From assembly GCA_004211885.1 (NCBI GenBank), contig SHBV01000003.1, forward strand, positions 1-64,000: a stretch of 64,000 nt of DNA, read 5' to 3'. Below the pieces are notes generated by a model, which saw nothing but the letters and a program-made list of their open reading frames with translations, was not told where the DNA came from and searched no databases. The translations under genes were made by a program, and so were the position numbers. Source of the stretch: Verrucomicrobiaceae bacterium (GTDB lineage: Bacteria > Verrucomicrobiota > Verrucomicrobiia > Verrucomicrobiales > DEV007). Shown here piece after piece: positions 1 through 10,449 of the stretch; the first letter of the stretch is position 1, and every line of letters begins with the position of its first letter.

Positions 1-1
1 G

Positions 2-580
2 CAGGGTCGAGCTGAAAGAGAAAAGGCAACCCAATACGCTAACGTAGTTGTACCGGCTGAGATTGAGAAGCAAAAGATTGAGACACTCGCCGAAGCGGAC
101 GCGGAAAAAATTCGTAGACTCAAAAAAGGTGAAGCTGATGGTATTCAATCAATTTTGGAAGCAGAGGCCAAAGGTACTCTCGCAACCCTTCAGAGTAAAG
201 CTCAAGGATTTGGAGATATTGTTAGGGCTTCAGGAGGAGCGGCAGATGATGCTACTTTGCTTCTTGTAACAGAGCAGCTCCCCGCTCTCGTTGAAGAGCA
301 AGTCAAAGCCATTTCTAACCTTAAGATTGATTCTGTCACTGTCTGGGACTCGGGAAAAGGTGAAGGGGGGAAGAATGACACTGCCAACTTCATGTCTGGT
401 CTTGTTGGTGCTCTTCCTCCATTACATGCATTGACCAAGAATGTTGGTATCGAATTACCTGAGTTCCTTGGGAAGTTAAGTGAGGATCCGTCAGGAGCGG
501 CTAAAATAATTGAGGAGGCAAAAGCTAAGACAGTGGATTCTGCGCCTGAAACATCTCAGCCGGAAGCTCCAGAAGCTTAA
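2..580 (+). CDS. Flotillin-like (SPFH/band 7) protein, C-terminal fragment
   Basis: The window opens inside this gene: frame 2 is open from base 2 and ends at a TAA at 578-580, giving 192 residues. The first half is rich in Glu, Ala, Lys and Gln and predicts a long coiled coil (repeats such as AEIEKQKIETLAEADAEKIR), followed by a segment with 'LLVTEQLPALVEEQVKAISN' and 'VTVWDSGKG', which are typical of the flotillin C-terminus. Flotillins are membrane scaffold proteins that assemble through an N-terminal SPFH domain, which is outside the window here. The tail is Pro/Glu rich. A strong hairpin terminator follows. The family is clear from the fragment, the exact subfamily (FloA, FloT, YqiK) is not. 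Confidence 0.85.
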   Translation, partial: QGRAEREKATQYANVVVPAEIEKQKIETLAEADAEKIRRLKKGEADGIQSILEAEAKGTLATLQSKAQGFGDIVRASGGAADDATLLLVTEQLPALVEEQVKAISNLKIDSVTVWDSGKGEGGKNDTANFMSGLVGALPPLHALTKNVGIELPEFLGKLSEDPSGAAKIIEEAKAKTVDSAPETSQPEAPEA

Positions 581-610
581 GTATAACAATTAATTATTTA
601 ATTAACGATG

Positions 611-642
611 AGCGGTGGCCCTTATGGGCTGCCGCTTTTTTT
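611..642 (+). terminator. Rho-independent terminator after the flotillin gene
   Basis: An 11-bp stem (AGCGGTGGCCC against GGGCTGCCGCT, with two G-T wobbles) encloses a TTAT loop and runs into seven T residues. It lies 30 bases after the flotillin stop codon and just before the convergent trkA stop at 651, so it ends flotillin transcription on the plus strand. Confidence 0.85.
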
Positions 643-650
643 AATCCTGA

Positions 651-2003
651 TTATTTTGCAACGAGTTTTAAAAAGCTTTTCTTTGCTTCTTCCGATACGA
701 TTGAAAAGACGGTGTCACCAACTTCAATCACATCTGTTGCACTTGGCACTTTTGCGTGAATGCCTTTAATGAGAGCTACAAAAATAGAGCCTGCAGGTAG
801 TGAGATTTCACTTACAGTTTTGCCTGCAACTTTGGACTTTTCTCTGATCGTTGTTTCGATAATTTCACCTGCAGGAATTTTCTTCACAATGTGATATTTA
901 TCTGAAGTGATGAAACGCATTAATTCCCGTCTCACTACTTCTCTTGGGCTTATGACTTCCTTGATCCCGAGTTGACTTTTTGCTTGGTTCACTGCATTTG
1001 CGTAATCTGTTCTGTGAATGAGAGGAATGCAGCTCTTTGTTCCAAGGTTCTTTGCTTGAAGACAAGTCATAACATTGTCTTCATCACTTTGCGTTGTAGC
1101 AATGAAGAAATCTGCTATTCCTACCTGCTCCTCGCGCAATTCATTGAGAGAGGCGGCATCTGCGTGAATGACTGTGGCTTTACCAGCTAATTCTTCAGCA
1201 AGCGTTTCTGCATGGTCTTGATTTTTCTCAAAGATGCGGATCTGACAGTTCCATGGACTGATCATTTGTGCGAGGGAGAGTCCGTATTCACCACCGCCCA
1301 GAATTACTACATTAGCGCCTTTTTCTTTTTCAGTATTACTTCTAAGAGACGTTGCCGTTTTTGATAATCTACTAGGATCGCCAAAGAGCGTTACTTGATC
1401 ATTAGATTCAATTTTCTCTTCGGCAGTAGGAACAAATGACCTTTCGGCCCTTTGAATTGAGGCGACCCTCACTCGTTCCGGTAAATTTAATTCGAGTAAA
1501 GATTTTCCACACGCATTGCTGTTTTCAGGAATACGTATTTGCTGAATTTCAATCCGACCCCTTGCGATTTCTTGAATTGCTATGCCTTCAGGATTCCTAA
1601 TATATTTTGATATTTCGATTGCAGAGAGTCGTTCCGAACTAAAAATGTGGTCTAGAGAAAAATTGGACCGATAATCAAACATCCATTCTTCTCTAAGAAG
1701 TAATGGTGATACCCGGCAAATGGTTTTCTTTGTTCCGAGTTCTTTGGCCAATTTGCAAGCAATGAGGTTTGTTGAATCGCTACTAGTAAGAGCAAAGAGT
1801 AAATCAGATTCAGCAACGCCGGCTTCGAGTAAGAGCTCCACGGACGTGCCACTGCCAGTAATTACCCGGCCGTCTATTTCACTGGAAGATGACTCTGCCA
1901 GTTTTTCATTGCTTTCTATTACTATGATGTCGTGAGCGGCACCTGATAGACTCCTCGCTAAGTGCAGTCCTATCTGTCCTGCTCCAATGATGATGATATT
2001 CAT
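651..2003 (-). CDS. trkA: Trk system potassium uptake protein TrkA
   Basis: A 450-residue peripheral, NAD-binding regulatory subunit of the Trk/Ktr potassium transporter. It has the two-fold repeat of full-length TrkA: an N-terminal Rossmann fold with GAGQIGLHLA near residue 7, a first RCK-C domain around residues 145-220, a second Rossmann fold with GGGEYGLSLA near residue 236, and a second RCK-C domain at the end. The length matches E. coli TrkA (458). The membrane partner TrkH/TrkG is not in the window, so it must be encoded elsewhere. It lies upstream of nothing on its own strand and downstream of maf, 31 bases away, and may be cotranscribed with it. Confidence 0.93.
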   Translation of the reverse strand: MNIIIIGAGQIGLHLARSLSGAAHDIIVIESNEKLAESSSSEIDGRVITGSGTSVELLLEAGVAESDLLFALTSSDSTNLIACKLAKELGTKKTICRVSPLLLREEWMFDYRSNFSLDHIFSSERLSAIEISKYIRNPEGIAIQEIARGRIEIQQIRIPENSNACGKSLLELNLPERVRVASIQRAERSFVPTAEEKIESNDQVTLFGDPSRLSKTATSLRSNTEKEKGANVVILGGGEYGLSLAQMISPWNCQIRIFEKNQDHAETLAEELAGKATVIHADAASLNELREEQVGIADFFIATTQSDEDNVMTCLQAKNLGTKSCIPLIHRTDYANAVNQAKSQLGIKEVISPREVVRRELMRFITSDKYHIVKKIPAGEIIETTIREKSKVAGKTVSEISLPAGSIFVALIKGIHAKVPSATDVIEVGDTVFSIVSEEAKKSFLKLVAK

Positions 2004-2034
2004 TTGTCAGTTATTGAGATTAATCTTTCAGCAA

Positions 2035-2619
2035 TTAGTTGATTGTAGATTTTGGATAGACCTTAAATTCTTCTCTCAGTGTATTTTTTAGTTCGGTCAT
2101 TGGCAGTCCGACAACGTTAGTGTATGACCCTGAGTATTTATCTATAATGAACTCACCATGTTCTTGAGCTGCATAGGCTCCTGCCTTATCTAGTGGATTA
2201 ATTAAGCTTAGGTATCGAAGAATGTCAGTTTTAGACAGTGGCTTAAAAGTAACTTCAGTGATTACGTAGAAACTGATTTTTTGATTTTGTAATAGTATGG
2301 AGACACCAGTTGTTACATTATGGGTTTTACCAACTAATTGAGCAAGCATGGTCGATGCGTGCTTTAAGTCTGTGGGTTTTTCAAATATCTTTTTATCTAA
2401 AGAGACAACTGTATCAGCACCGATGACGATAGAATCAGAATTTGCCTGTGACACTGGTTCGGCTTTCAGCTTAGCATTGGCAGTAGTCAGTTCCACAGCA
2501 CTCATGGATTCATCACTGATTTCCTCTACATTCGAACAACATACTTCGAATTGATATCCGGCTTCGTTCATCAACTGGTGTCGTCTCGGCGAGCTAGAAG
2601 CTAGTAAGAGTCTTGGCAT
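2035..2619 (-). CDS. maf: Maf-like nucleotide pyrophosphatase
   Basis: A 194-residue member of the Maf/YhdE family, which hydrolyses non-canonical or modified nucleoside triphosphates (dTTP/UTP or m7GTP type) to monophosphates. The N-terminus LLLASSSPRRHQLM holds the family's SSSPRR phosphate-binding motif and IGADTVV carries a conserved acidic residue. DKAGAYAAQEHG and the VGLPM motif near the end are also diagnostic. The ATG at 2617-2619 is chosen over an upstream alternative because an AGGAGTT ribosome-binding site sits 5 bases ahead of it and the family starts at this Met. It is divergent from metH, with about 107 bases between the two start codons. Confidence 0.92.
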   Translation of the reverse strand: MPRLLLASSSPRRHQLMNEAGYQFEVCCSNVEEISDESMSAVELTTANAKLKAEPVSQANSDSIVIGADTVVSLDKKIFEKPTDLKHASTMLAQLVGKTHNVTTGVSILLQNQKISFYVITEVTFKPLSKTDILRYLSLINPLDKAGAYAAQEHGEFIIDKYSGSYTNVVGLPMTELKNTLREEFKVYPKSTIN

Positions 2620-2656
2620 ATGCAACTCCTCAACCCTCTTAACGAGTATGCAAAAC

Positions 2657-2684
2657 ATATCAACATATCTTGATTTGTTGATAT
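2657..2684. promoter_or_regulatory. Operator-like inverted repeats between maf and metH
   Basis: Two overlapping symmetric elements lie 43-70 bases upstream of the metH start. ATATCAACA (2657-2665) and TGTTGATAT (2676-2684) form a perfect 9-bp inverted repeat with a 10-base spacer. Inside it, ATCAACATATCTTGAT (2659-2674) is a palindrome with one mismatched pair. The position in a divergent promoter region fits a repressor binding site. Which protein binds is unknown; an ArsR-type methionine/SAH regulator such as SahR is a guess from the gene and the site style. Confidence 0.5.
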
Positions 2685-2726
2685 ATAAACTTGAAGATAG
2701 TAGTTTATACAGTAAAATTAGGAAAA

Positions 2727-5700
2727 ATGAGCGGAAATTGCATAAAAAATGAGCTGCAAAAATTGATTACTCAGCGCATTGCAATCCTTGATGGGGGCAT
2801 GGGTACAACGATCCGTTCCTATGGCCTTGATGAAAGCGCTGCTCGCGGAGAGCGATTTATCGATGTTAAAAAAGATATTCTAAATAACGGAGATATTCTT
2901 TCACTGACACAAGAGGAAGTCATAGGTGACATTCATCGAAAATTTTTTGAAGCTGGATCAGACATTGCTCTTACGAATACTTTTTCCGCTACGTCAATAG
3001 CGCAGAGTGAATTCTTTGTGGATGATCCTCGAGAACTAGGTGAGGGGAGGAAGGGACAGGATTTTTATCAAAAAATTATCGATGATGACGCACTCAATGA
3101 CTTGGCTTGGGAAATTAATCTGAAGTCTGCTCAAATATGCAGACTCTGGGCTGATAGGGTAGGCGAAGAGATCGGACAGAGGAAATATGTTGCTGGGTCG
3201 ATAGGCCCATTGACCGTGTCATTATCCCAATCGCCTGACGCGGATGATGCTAGCTATAGAAATGTGAATTTTGATCAAGTAATGGCTGCTTATTCCCACC
3301 AAGTAAGAGCCCTCATTGAAGGAGGGTGTGATCTGCTAGTGATTGAGACTGTTTTTGATGCTTTAAATGCAAAGGCTGCTTCAGTTGCGATTGAGCGGGT
3401 CTTTGAGCAAAAGAAAGTTAAGTTGCCGATAATTATTTCGGCGGCCGTTGGAATGGGGGGGGAAACGATGATCTCAGCAATGAAGATTGAGGCTTTTATT
3501 AATTCTTTTCGTCACATGGATCCTTTTGCAATTGGGTTGAATTGTTCATTGGGGCCGGATCTGATGCGACCATTTTTGGCTGAACTTTCTTCCAAGGCTG
3601 ATACGTTCATTTCTGTTTACCCAAACGCGGGATTGCCAAATCCGCTTGCCCCTACTGGTTTCGATTTGATGCCAAATGATATGGCTGAATATGCCGGGGA
3701 ATTTGCTAGTTCTGGTTTGATTAATTTAGTGGGTGGCTGTTGTGGTAATACTCCAGAACATATTGCAGCGATCGCTGAGGAAGTAAAAAAATATGCATCT
3801 CGTGAGTTGCCGACAATTGAACCGGTGATGAGGTTGAGTGGATCCGAGGCTTATAATCACACAACAGAGAAGAATTTCTTAATGATAGGCGAACGCACGA
3901 ATGTGGCAGGTTCTCCTAGATTTGCCAAACTGATCAAGGAGCAGAGACTCGAAGAAGCAGTTAACGTTGCCAGGCAGCAAGTTGAGAATGGTGCGAACGT
4001 CATTGATATTTGTATGGACGAGGGGCTCATTGACGGTGTGGAAGTTATGGGCCGCTTCTTGCGCTTTCTGGGATCGGAGCCTGACATTTCAAAGGTTCCC
4101 GTCATGGTTGATTCTTCAAAGTGGGAAGTCATTGAAGAGGGTCTCAAGAGTTTGCAGGGAAAGTGCATTGTGAATTCCATTTCGCTCAAAGAAGGTGAAA
4201 TGGAATTTAGGAATAAGGCCCAAACGATTATGCAATACGGCGCTGCGGTAGTTGTTATGGCTTTTAATGAAGAGGGTCAAGCCGCTGACTATGAAGACAA
4301 GATTAGTGTTTGTGAGAGGGCCTATAGAATACTAGTTGATGAAGTGGGATTTGATCCGCAGGACATTATTTTTGATCCTAATATTCTGACAGTTGCTACG
4401 GGCATGGAGGAACATAATCATTATGCTGTTGATTTCATAAAAGCGACTCGGTGGATAAAAGAAAATCTACCTGGTGCTAAGGTCAGTGGAGGAGTTTCTA
4501 ATATTTCGTTTGGATTCCGTGGTAACAATATTGTCCGTGAGGCGATGCATTCGGCCTTCCTTTATCATGCCATTGATGCGGGCATGGATATGGGTATTGT
4601 GAATGCAGGGATGCTTGAGGTTTATGAGGAAATTCCTAAGGACCTTTTAAATAAAGTCGAAGATGTATTACTGAACCGTGATTCTGAGGCAACGGAATCA
4701 CTCATTCAATTTGCTGAGCAATTTAAGGGCGAGAAAGGGAAACAGAAAGAACTTGATTTGTCATGGCGTGATTCATCAGTGGAAGAGCGTTTGGAGTATT
4801 CACTACTCAAGGGAATAACAGAATATATTGATGAGGATACTGAGGAGGCAAGGAACAAGTATGGTAAGCCGATCAAAGTGATTGAAGGACCGATGATGGA
4901 TGGAATGCAAATTGTTGGAGATTTATTTGGAGAGGGAAAAATGTTTTTGCCTCAAGTAGTTAAATCAGCAAGAGTCATGAAGAAAGCAGTTGCTTACCTT
5001 GAACCATTCATGGAGAAGGAAAAGCAGTCGGCTCGTTCTGCAGGCAAAGTGATCATGGCCACAGTCAAGGGTGACGTACACGACATAGGAAAGAATATTG
5101 TTGGAGTGGTGCTTGCATGTAATAACTTCGAAGTTATTGACATGGGTGTAATGGTTCCTTCTGAGAGTATTTTAAATAAAGCGAAGGAGACTGGCGCTGA
5201 TATTATTGGCTTGAGTGGTTTAATTACACCTAGCCTCGATGAGATGATGAAAGTTGCTTCGGAAATGGAGAGGCAAAAATTTCAGGTTCCTCTACTCATT
5301 GGAGGTGCTACGACGAGTGTTGCACATACTGCCATTAAAATAGCTCCCCATTATGGTGGGCCTGTCATTCATGTTCTTGATGCTAGTCGTAGTGTGCCCG
5401 TAGTGACTTCGCTTTTAAGTCAAGACTCACGCAATAATTTTGTTCAAGAGAATAATAAGAAGCAGGATGAGATGAGAGAGAAATACGGGCCAGTGAAAAA
5501 AAATAAAAAAATAATTTCTCTTGAGGAAGCGCGGAAAAATTCTTTTGTTTCTGATTGGGACGCTATAGAAATTAGTGAGCCAGTTAGTAGAATTAGAGAG
5601 GAGTCATTTCCTTTAGTTGAAGAAATAGTACCTTACATTGATTGGTCTCCTTTTTTTCATGCTTGGGAACTTCGTGGTCGATACCCTTCGATTTTCGATG

Positions 5701-6473
5701 ATGCCAAATGTGGGGACGAGGCAAAAAAACTTTATGACGAGGCCCAATTCATTCTTCAAAAAATTATTAAAGAGAAGGCATTTCAGGCACGCGGAGTCTG
5801 GGAGATCTATCCTGCTAATACTGTTGGAGACGACATTGAAATATACTCAGACCAATCACGGACTAAGGTTAGAACAATTTTCCATACCTTGAGGCAACAG
5901 TTCACAAAGAATAAAAAACCTAATTATGCATTAGCTGACTTTGTTGCGCCAAAGAGTAGTGGTCGGAAGGACTTCATTGGTGGATTTGTGGTTACTATTC
6001 ATGGGGCTGATGAAATGGCTTCAATATATGAAAAATCTAATGATGACTACTCATCGATAATGACTAAGGCTCTGGCCGATCGGTTAGCAGAGGCATTTGC
6101 TGAAAAAATGCACAGTGAGGTTCGTCAGGCATGGGGTTATGAATTTCCAGGTCAATTATCTAATCAAGATTACATTAGAGAGCGATACCGCGGCATAAGG
6201 CCAGCGCCCGGTTATCCTGCTCAGCCCGATCATAGTGAAAAAGCCAAACTCTTCGAGATTCTAAATGCTGAGGAAGTGACCGGGTCGAGTCTGACTGAGA
6301 GTATGGCTATGAGTCCTGGGTCATCGGTTAGTGGATTGTATTTTTCTCATCCAGAATCTCGCTATTTTGGAGTTGGTGATATTGCTAAGGATCAGGCCGA
6401 GGATTATGCTAAGAGGAAAGATGTTCCGTTATCTGTAGTTGAAAAATGGCTTGGTCCTTGGCTCAGTTATTAA
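2727..6473 (+). CDS. metH: Cobalamin-dependent methionine synthase MetH
   Basis: A 1,248-residue full-length enzyme that transfers the methyl group of 5-methyl-tetrahydrofolate to homocysteine through methylcobalamin. Modules in order: homocysteine-binding barrel (about 1-345) with zinc ligands in GLNCS and GGCCGN; pterin-binding barrel (about 365-625) starting at [11 protein letters not shown]; cobalamin cap (about 640-740); cobalamin-binding Rossmann domain with the lower-ligand motif DVHDIG near residue 782; and the SAM-dependent reactivation domain (about 915-1248) ending in [12 protein letters not shown]. The ATG at 2727 is preferred to a TTG 36 bases upstream because it has an AGGA just ahead and fits the family. 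The host therefore needs B12. No cobalamin riboswitch fits in the short leader. Confidence 0.97.
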   Translation: MSGNCIKNELQKLITQRIAILDGGMGTTIRSYGLDESAARGERFIDVKKDILNNGDILSLTQEEVIGDIHRKFFEAGSDIALTNTFSATSIAQSEFFVDDPRELGEGRKGQDFYQKIIDDDALNDLAWEINLKSAQICRLWADRVGEEIGQRKYVAGSIGPLTVSLSQSPDADDASYRNVNFDQVMAAYSHQVRALIEGGCDLLVIETVFDALNAKAASVAIERVFEQKKVKLPIIISAAVGMGGETMISAMKIEAFINSFRHMDPFAIGLNCSLGPDLMRPFLAELSSKADTFISVYPNAGLPNPLAPTGFDLMPNDMAEYAGEFASSGLINLVGGCCGNTPEHIAAIAEEVKKYASRELPTIEPVMRLSGSEAYNHTTEKNFLMIGERTNVAGSPRFAKLIKEQRLEEAVNVARQQVENGANVIDICMDEGLIDGVEVMGRFLRFLGSEPDISKVPVMVDSSKWEVIEEGLKSLQGKCIVNSISLKEGEMEFRNKAQTIMQYGAAVVVMAFNEEGQAADYEDKISVCERAYRILVDEVGFDPQDIIFDPNILTVATGMEEHNHYAVDFIKATRWIKENLPGAKVSGGVSNISFGFRGNNIVREAMHSAFLYHAIDAGMDMGIVNAGMLEVYEEIPKDLLNKVEDVLLNRDSEATESLIQFAEQFKGEKGKQKELDLSWRDSSVEERLEYSLLKGITEYIDEDTEEARNKYGKPIKVIEGPMMDGMQIVGDLFGEGKMFLPQVVKSARVMKKAVAYLEPFMEKEKQSARSAGKVIMATVKGDVHDIGKNIVGVVLACNNFEVIDMGVMVPSESILNKAKETGADIIGLSGLITPSLDEMMKVASEMERQKFQVPLLIGGATTSVAHTAIKIAPHYGGPVIHVLDASRSVPVVTSLLSQDSRNNFVQENNKKQDEMREKYGPVKKNKKIISLEEARKNSFVSDWDAIEISEPVSRIREESFPLVEEIVPYIDWSPFFHAWELRGRYPSIFDDAKCGDEAKKLYDEAQFILQKIIKEKAFQARGVWEIYPANTVGDDIEIYSDQSRTKVRTIFHTLRQQFTKNKKPNYALADFVAPKSSGRKDFIGGFVVTIHGADEMASIYEKSNDDYSSIMTKALADRLAEAFAEKMHSEVRQAWGYEFPGQLSNQDYIRERYRGIRPAPGYPAQPDHSEKAKLFEILNAEEVTGSSLTESMAMSPGSSVSGLYFSHPESRYFGVGDIAKDQAEDYAKRKDVPLSVVEKWLGPWLSY

Positions 6474-6534
6474 AACTGATTATTTTTCTTTTACTTCGTT
6501 GCGGCTTGCTGAAGATCCATGCATCTTTGTAGAG

Positions 6535-7083
6535 ATGCTTTCGTTGCTAAGATTATTTGGTCTAATTTTCTGGAGTGTTGCTGTTCTTTCTAGTTGTCGG
6601 ACCACGGACATTACTAGTGATCCAGCGCACATTGAAGCTTTACGCGATCGTGCTGAAAAAATTAAAAGTGAACCGGCAGGCGATTATTTTGTTGGTCGAC
6701 GGTACTACGTTTATCGAATGAGGTTCTGGGGTTATTTGAGGGAACCGGGTCAGGAATGGAAAGATTCGTCATTGGTTGTAATGAATGAAAGGATCAGGCC
6801 AGTGCCTGACAGGGTGCCTGAAATCAGGGAAGGAGAAGAAGAGGTTTTTGGTTTGGATCCGTCAAAATTAAAAGGAGTGAAACGATTTGGGTTTGATCAT
6901 AATTATGAATATAAGATTAAAGGTAAATTTTCAGGGAAAAAAGTGTATGACCCAAATTCAAATATGTTTATTCCTGAATTTATTTTGACTGATTGCCAGT
7001 TAATTAATGCTGATCCTGGTTGGTTGATTTCGCCCTTGGAAATTTATAATTTTAAAGTTTTGCCGAAGTTTCGAGGGATGTAG
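6535..7083 (+). CDS. Hypothetical lipoprotein
   Basis: A 182-residue predicted lipoprotein of unknown function. The start at ATG 6535 gives a short leader with hydrophobic core LLRLFGLIFWSVAVL and lipobox LSSC, so Cys-20 or so would be lipidated after signal peptidase II cleavage. The mature part has motifs such as VGRRYYVYRMRFWGYLRE and no domain I recognise. It starts 62 bases after metH and may be read from the same transcript. An upstream in-frame start inside metH is less likely because it would bury the signal peptide. Confidence 0.7.
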   Translation: MLSLLRLFGLIFWSVAVLSSCRTTDITSDPAHIEALRDRAEKIKSEPAGDYFVGRRYYVYRMRFWGYLREPGQEWKDSSLVVMNERIRPVPDRVPEIREGEEEVFGLDPSKLKGVKRFGFDHNYEYKIKGKFSGKKVYDPNSNMFIPEFILTDCQLINADPGWLISPLEIYNFKVLPKFRGM

Positions 7084-7188
7084 TATGAAATAAAATTGAA
7101 CTATAGCCGTCTCGCCCTTGACCCGAGCATCTGAGGGATTGATACTCTTATAGGGTTTTTGCTCATCACAATAACCAATCCCCCAAAT

Positions 7189-10100
7189 ATGATGGTTTGC
7201 CCTTCTATTATCCCGTTTAAATCCTTTCAATCGATTTTAATAATTTTCGTTTGGCTTCTAATTCAAATGGAAGTGATTGCTGATTCTAAGATCATTGTAT
7301 CCGAAATATACTACAATCCTAATGGTCCGGACGAAGCGAGAGAATTTATAGAAATAAAAAATGTCGGAGATTTGGCTGAAGACATTTCTGGTTGGCAATT
7401 CACGAACGGAGTAAATTATACATTTCCCAATCAAACTTTTCTAGGGCCTGGTGAATTTTATGTGATTGTTGCGAATGCTCAATTCTTTGCTACTCAATAC
7501 CCTCAAGTAGCGATAGGTGGACAGTACATCGATGATGATGGTGCAGGAGCTGGACGTGCTGGCCTATCGAATCGGGGAGAGAGAATTACTTTAAAAGATG
7601 GTCCTGATGATACAGGAACCACTATTTATTCTTTTCGTTATTATGATGGTGATGATGGAGACATTCCTGATCCTCCAGAATTGCCTGAAGAAGATGATCT
7701 TGAGCGGGCATTCTGGCCTAGTTCAGCTGATGGGGGTGACTATTCATTAGTTCATATGAATCCGGATGGATCTTCTGACGAAGATGATTATGAGAGTTGG
7801 AGGCCAAGTATTTCTATGCATGGCTCACCCGGAGCTGATGAACCTTTGCCTGAGCCATTATTACCCATTTATATTAACGAAGTGAGGACGCGTGACGGGG
7901 ATTTGGATAATGATGCCATTGAAGTATATAATCCTAATGCAATTGATATAGACATAGGTGGTTGGTATGTCTCTGATAATATTGATAGACCAACAAAGAA
8001 TCCCTCAATTGCTGATAATAGTATTGTACCAGCTGGAGGGTACCTTGTTCTTGAAAATGGGATTAATGGATTTGTTATCAGTGCCAGTTCAAAGGGTGAG
8101 AGAGTTTTTATTTATTCGGCTGTGGATAGTGTTTTAACAGGCTGGGTTCATGGGTTTCATTTTCCTGCATCTGAAGATGGTAAGAACTTTGCAAGGTTTA
8201 TAGATGATAGTGGTAACGAATTCTTAATTCCTGATGATCCGAGTTTGGGCATTGAAAATGGAGATCCTTCTGTTTCAGGCCTAAAAATTACAGAAATCAT
8301 GTATACTCCTGGGTACGGTTCTTCTGTTGAGTATGTGAAAATCATTAATAATGGTCCAGAGGAGGCTCTCCTTTATGATCCACTGTTCGATGGAGATAAT
8401 TTATCATTAAATGGTTTCGGAGTGACTGTTTCTGGGAACCAGCCTACGATGGCAGTTGGTGAGGTTGCTTATATCACAAATGTGGAGGAATCCGTATTTC
8501 GCTCAGCTTACGACTTGAACGTTTCTGCACGTGTTTTTGCAAATCCTGAAGGAGGCTCACTAAATGGGGGCGGTGAATTATTGGAATTGAGGATTCCTAT
8601 GACTATTGAAGGATTGCAGAGAGATGCGCCGGGGCATCCTCGATATTATGCTATATTAGATTCGGTAGAATATGATGATGAGTTTCCTTGGCCAGTTGCT
8701 GCTGATGGACAAGGTTATAGTCTCATAAGAGACAATCCTTCAGGCCCTGGTTATAGAGCTATTGATTGGAAAGTTAGTCCTTATAGAGGTGGCACTGCAT
8801 TTGGTGGAGGCGCAGTGCTGATAAATGAGATTTTGTCTCACACAGATCTTCCCCAAACAGATGTAATTGAGCTCTATAATCCCAGTTCAGAGGATGTGGA
8901 GATCGGAGGTTGGTATTTGACAGATGACTCTTTATTACAGCCTAAGAAATATATGATTCCAAATGGAGCAGTGGTTCCTGCGGGAGGTTACTGGGCAGTT
9001 AATGAAGATAATAACGCTGATCCTGGCGCTCCACCTAATTATTTTGGAACATCCTTCTCAATTAGTTCTAGAGGGGATGAAGTATTTTTATTCTCTGCTA
9101 ATTCTGAAGGTAATTTTACAGGATTTTCGCATGGAGCCAAGTTTGGAGCGACCCAGAATGGGGTTTCAATAATCAGATACATCAATGGTGTTGGTATTGA
9201 AAAGTTCGTACCCCAATCAGGTTCTCCGACAGTAGAGATTAATCGGTTCGAGGCATTTCCTGATGGGTATTCTAATAATCCTCCACTCATTGAGCGTGCG
9301 GTCATCAGTGAAATTTCCTATGAACCTTCAGATGGTGGTATTGAATATATAGAGATTTCAAATATTAGTGGGATTGCATTACCCTTATATGATACGACCC
9401 CAGTTAATTTGGGTGGTAATCCAAGCAATAACTGGTCCTTAGATGGGGTCAGTTTTACTTTTCCAGGAAACGAGCCTGAGCTTCAGGCTGGAGAGCGAGT
9501 GGTTATTATTCCAAAAGGCATACCCGTTAGTGATTTTCGTAATCATTATAATGTTCCAAATGAAGTGACTGTTCATGGAGCGGATAATGGTTTCACTGGA
9601 GCATTAAATAATGGAGGTGAAAAGATTAAATTGCTTCGGCCTGACAAACCTGATTTTGTTCCGGGTGTTGGTATCGTTGTTCCAATGATTGAAGTTGATT
9701 CAATAGATTATGATGACATTAATCCTTGGCCATCAGGCGCAGGCAGAAGTATTGAACGCATTGTTGAATCAGATTTTGGAGATGATGCAAACAATTGGCA
9801 GGCATCAGTCGATCCTTTGGGGACTCCAGGTAAAGAAAATAATATAGTTTCTTCTGGTTATGATGTTTGGTCCGAGTTGGAATTTAATGATGAAGAATTA
9901 CAGGGAGATAGAGCTGGTCCTGAGGATGACTTTGATGGTGATGGTATAATTAATCTTCACGAATATGCTTTTGGCTTGAGTCCTAAGGCAACGGCCCCTC
10001 AAGAAAGTCTGCCGAGAGTTAAGTTTGCCCAGAATAACGGTTTACAAAGTGTAGCCATTCATTTCCAGAAGCTTGCAGCAGCCAATGATGTTAATATTAC

Positions 10101-10260
10101 GGTTCAACGATCTGATGACATGCTTTCATGGACGGTTATTAATGAAGGAGCAGCTGTAGATAACCAAGACGGGACTATGAAAATGATTTATTACGATCCT
10201 ATAAATTTAGGTCATGGTAAGGTTTTTTTCAGACTCATAGTTGAATTGCTAGCTCCTTAA
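7189..10260 (+). CDS. Exported protein with five lamin-tail (LTD) repeats and a tail domain
   Basis: A roughly 1,020-residue exported protein. A hydrophobic signal segment (SILIIFVWLLI) near residue 20 precedes five lamin-tail-like immunoglobulin folds, starting near genomic 7288, 7873, 8287, 8821 and 9303. Repeats 1, 3 and 5 begin like ISEIYYNPNG.. and repeats 2 and 4 like INEV/INEI with IGGWYxxDD and PAGGY, so the array alternates two repeat types. After the array comes an acidic calcium-loop-like stretch, DDFDGDGIINLHEYAFG, and a C-terminal tail with RSDDMLSW and VFFRL. LTD domains in bacterial surface proteins are linked to adhesion or extracellular nucleases, but no catalytic domain is visible. 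TTG at 7159 is an alternative start. Confidence 0.82.
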   Translation: MMVCPSIIPFKSFQSILIIFVWLLIQMEVIADSKIIVSEIYYNPNGPDEAREFIEIKNVGDLAEDISGWQFTNGVNYTFPNQTFLGPGEFYVIVANAQFFATQYPQVAIGGQYIDDDGAGAGRAGLSNRGERITLKDGPDDTGTTIYSFRYYDGDDGDIPDPPELPEEDDLERAFWPSSADGGDYSLVHMNPDGSSDEDDYESWRPSISMHGSPGADEPLPEPLLPIYINEVRTRDGDLDNDAIEVYNPNAIDIDIGGWYVSDNIDRPTKNPSIADNSIVPAGGYLVLENGINGFVISASSKGERVFIYSAVDSVLTGWVHGFHFPASEDGKNFARFIDDSGNEFLIPDDPSLGIENGDPSVSGLKITEIMYTPGYGSSVEYVKIINNGPEEALLYDPLFDGDNLSLNGFGVTVSGNQPTMAVGEVAYITNVEESVFRSAYDLNVSARVFANPEGGSLNGGGELLELRIPMTIEGLQRDAPGHPRYYAILDSVEYDDEFPWPVAADGQGYSLIRDNPSGPGYRAIDWKVSPYRGGTAFGGGAVLINEILSHTDLPQTDVIELYNPSSEDVEIGGWYLTDDSLLQPKKYMIPNGAVVPAGGYWAVNEDNNADPGAPPNYFGTSFSISSRGDEVFLFSANSEGNFTGFSHGAKFGATQNGVSIIRYINGVGIEKFVPQSGSPTVEINRFEAFPDGYSNNPPLIERAVISEISYEPSDGGIEYIEISNISGIALPLYDTTPVNLGGNPSNNWSLDGVSFTFPGNEPELQAGERVVIIPKGIPVSDFRNHYNVPNEVTVHGADNGFTGALNNGGEKIKLLRPDKPDFVPGVGIVVPMIEVDSIDYDDINPWPSGAGRSIERIVESDFGDDANNWQASVDPLGTPGKENNIVSSGYDVWSELEFNDEELQGDRAGPEDDFDGDGIINLHEYAFGLSPKATAPQESLPRVKFAQNNGLQSVAIHFQKLAAANDVNITVQRSDDMLSWTVINEGAAVDNQDGTMKMIYYDPINLGHGKVFFRLIVELLAP

Positions 10261-10449
10261 TTTTACCATATTTGGAAGCTGTGGTTTGGTCCTGAGGATT
10301 ATATTTTGTACAGTTTTTAAAAAGCGAACCTCTTGAGGTGGAAATATTTGTTCTTGGAATAGCAAAGATATTTATTTAATATTTACTAAATATTTGTATT
10401 ATTTGAAATTTAATACAAAGAGATGGCTATTTAGCCACGATGATCAGAA

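Noticed and set aside
2620-2726. A SAM or cobalamin riboswitch upstream of metH
   Set aside because: The spacer is only about 107 bases shared with divergent maf, and none of the conserved core elements is present.
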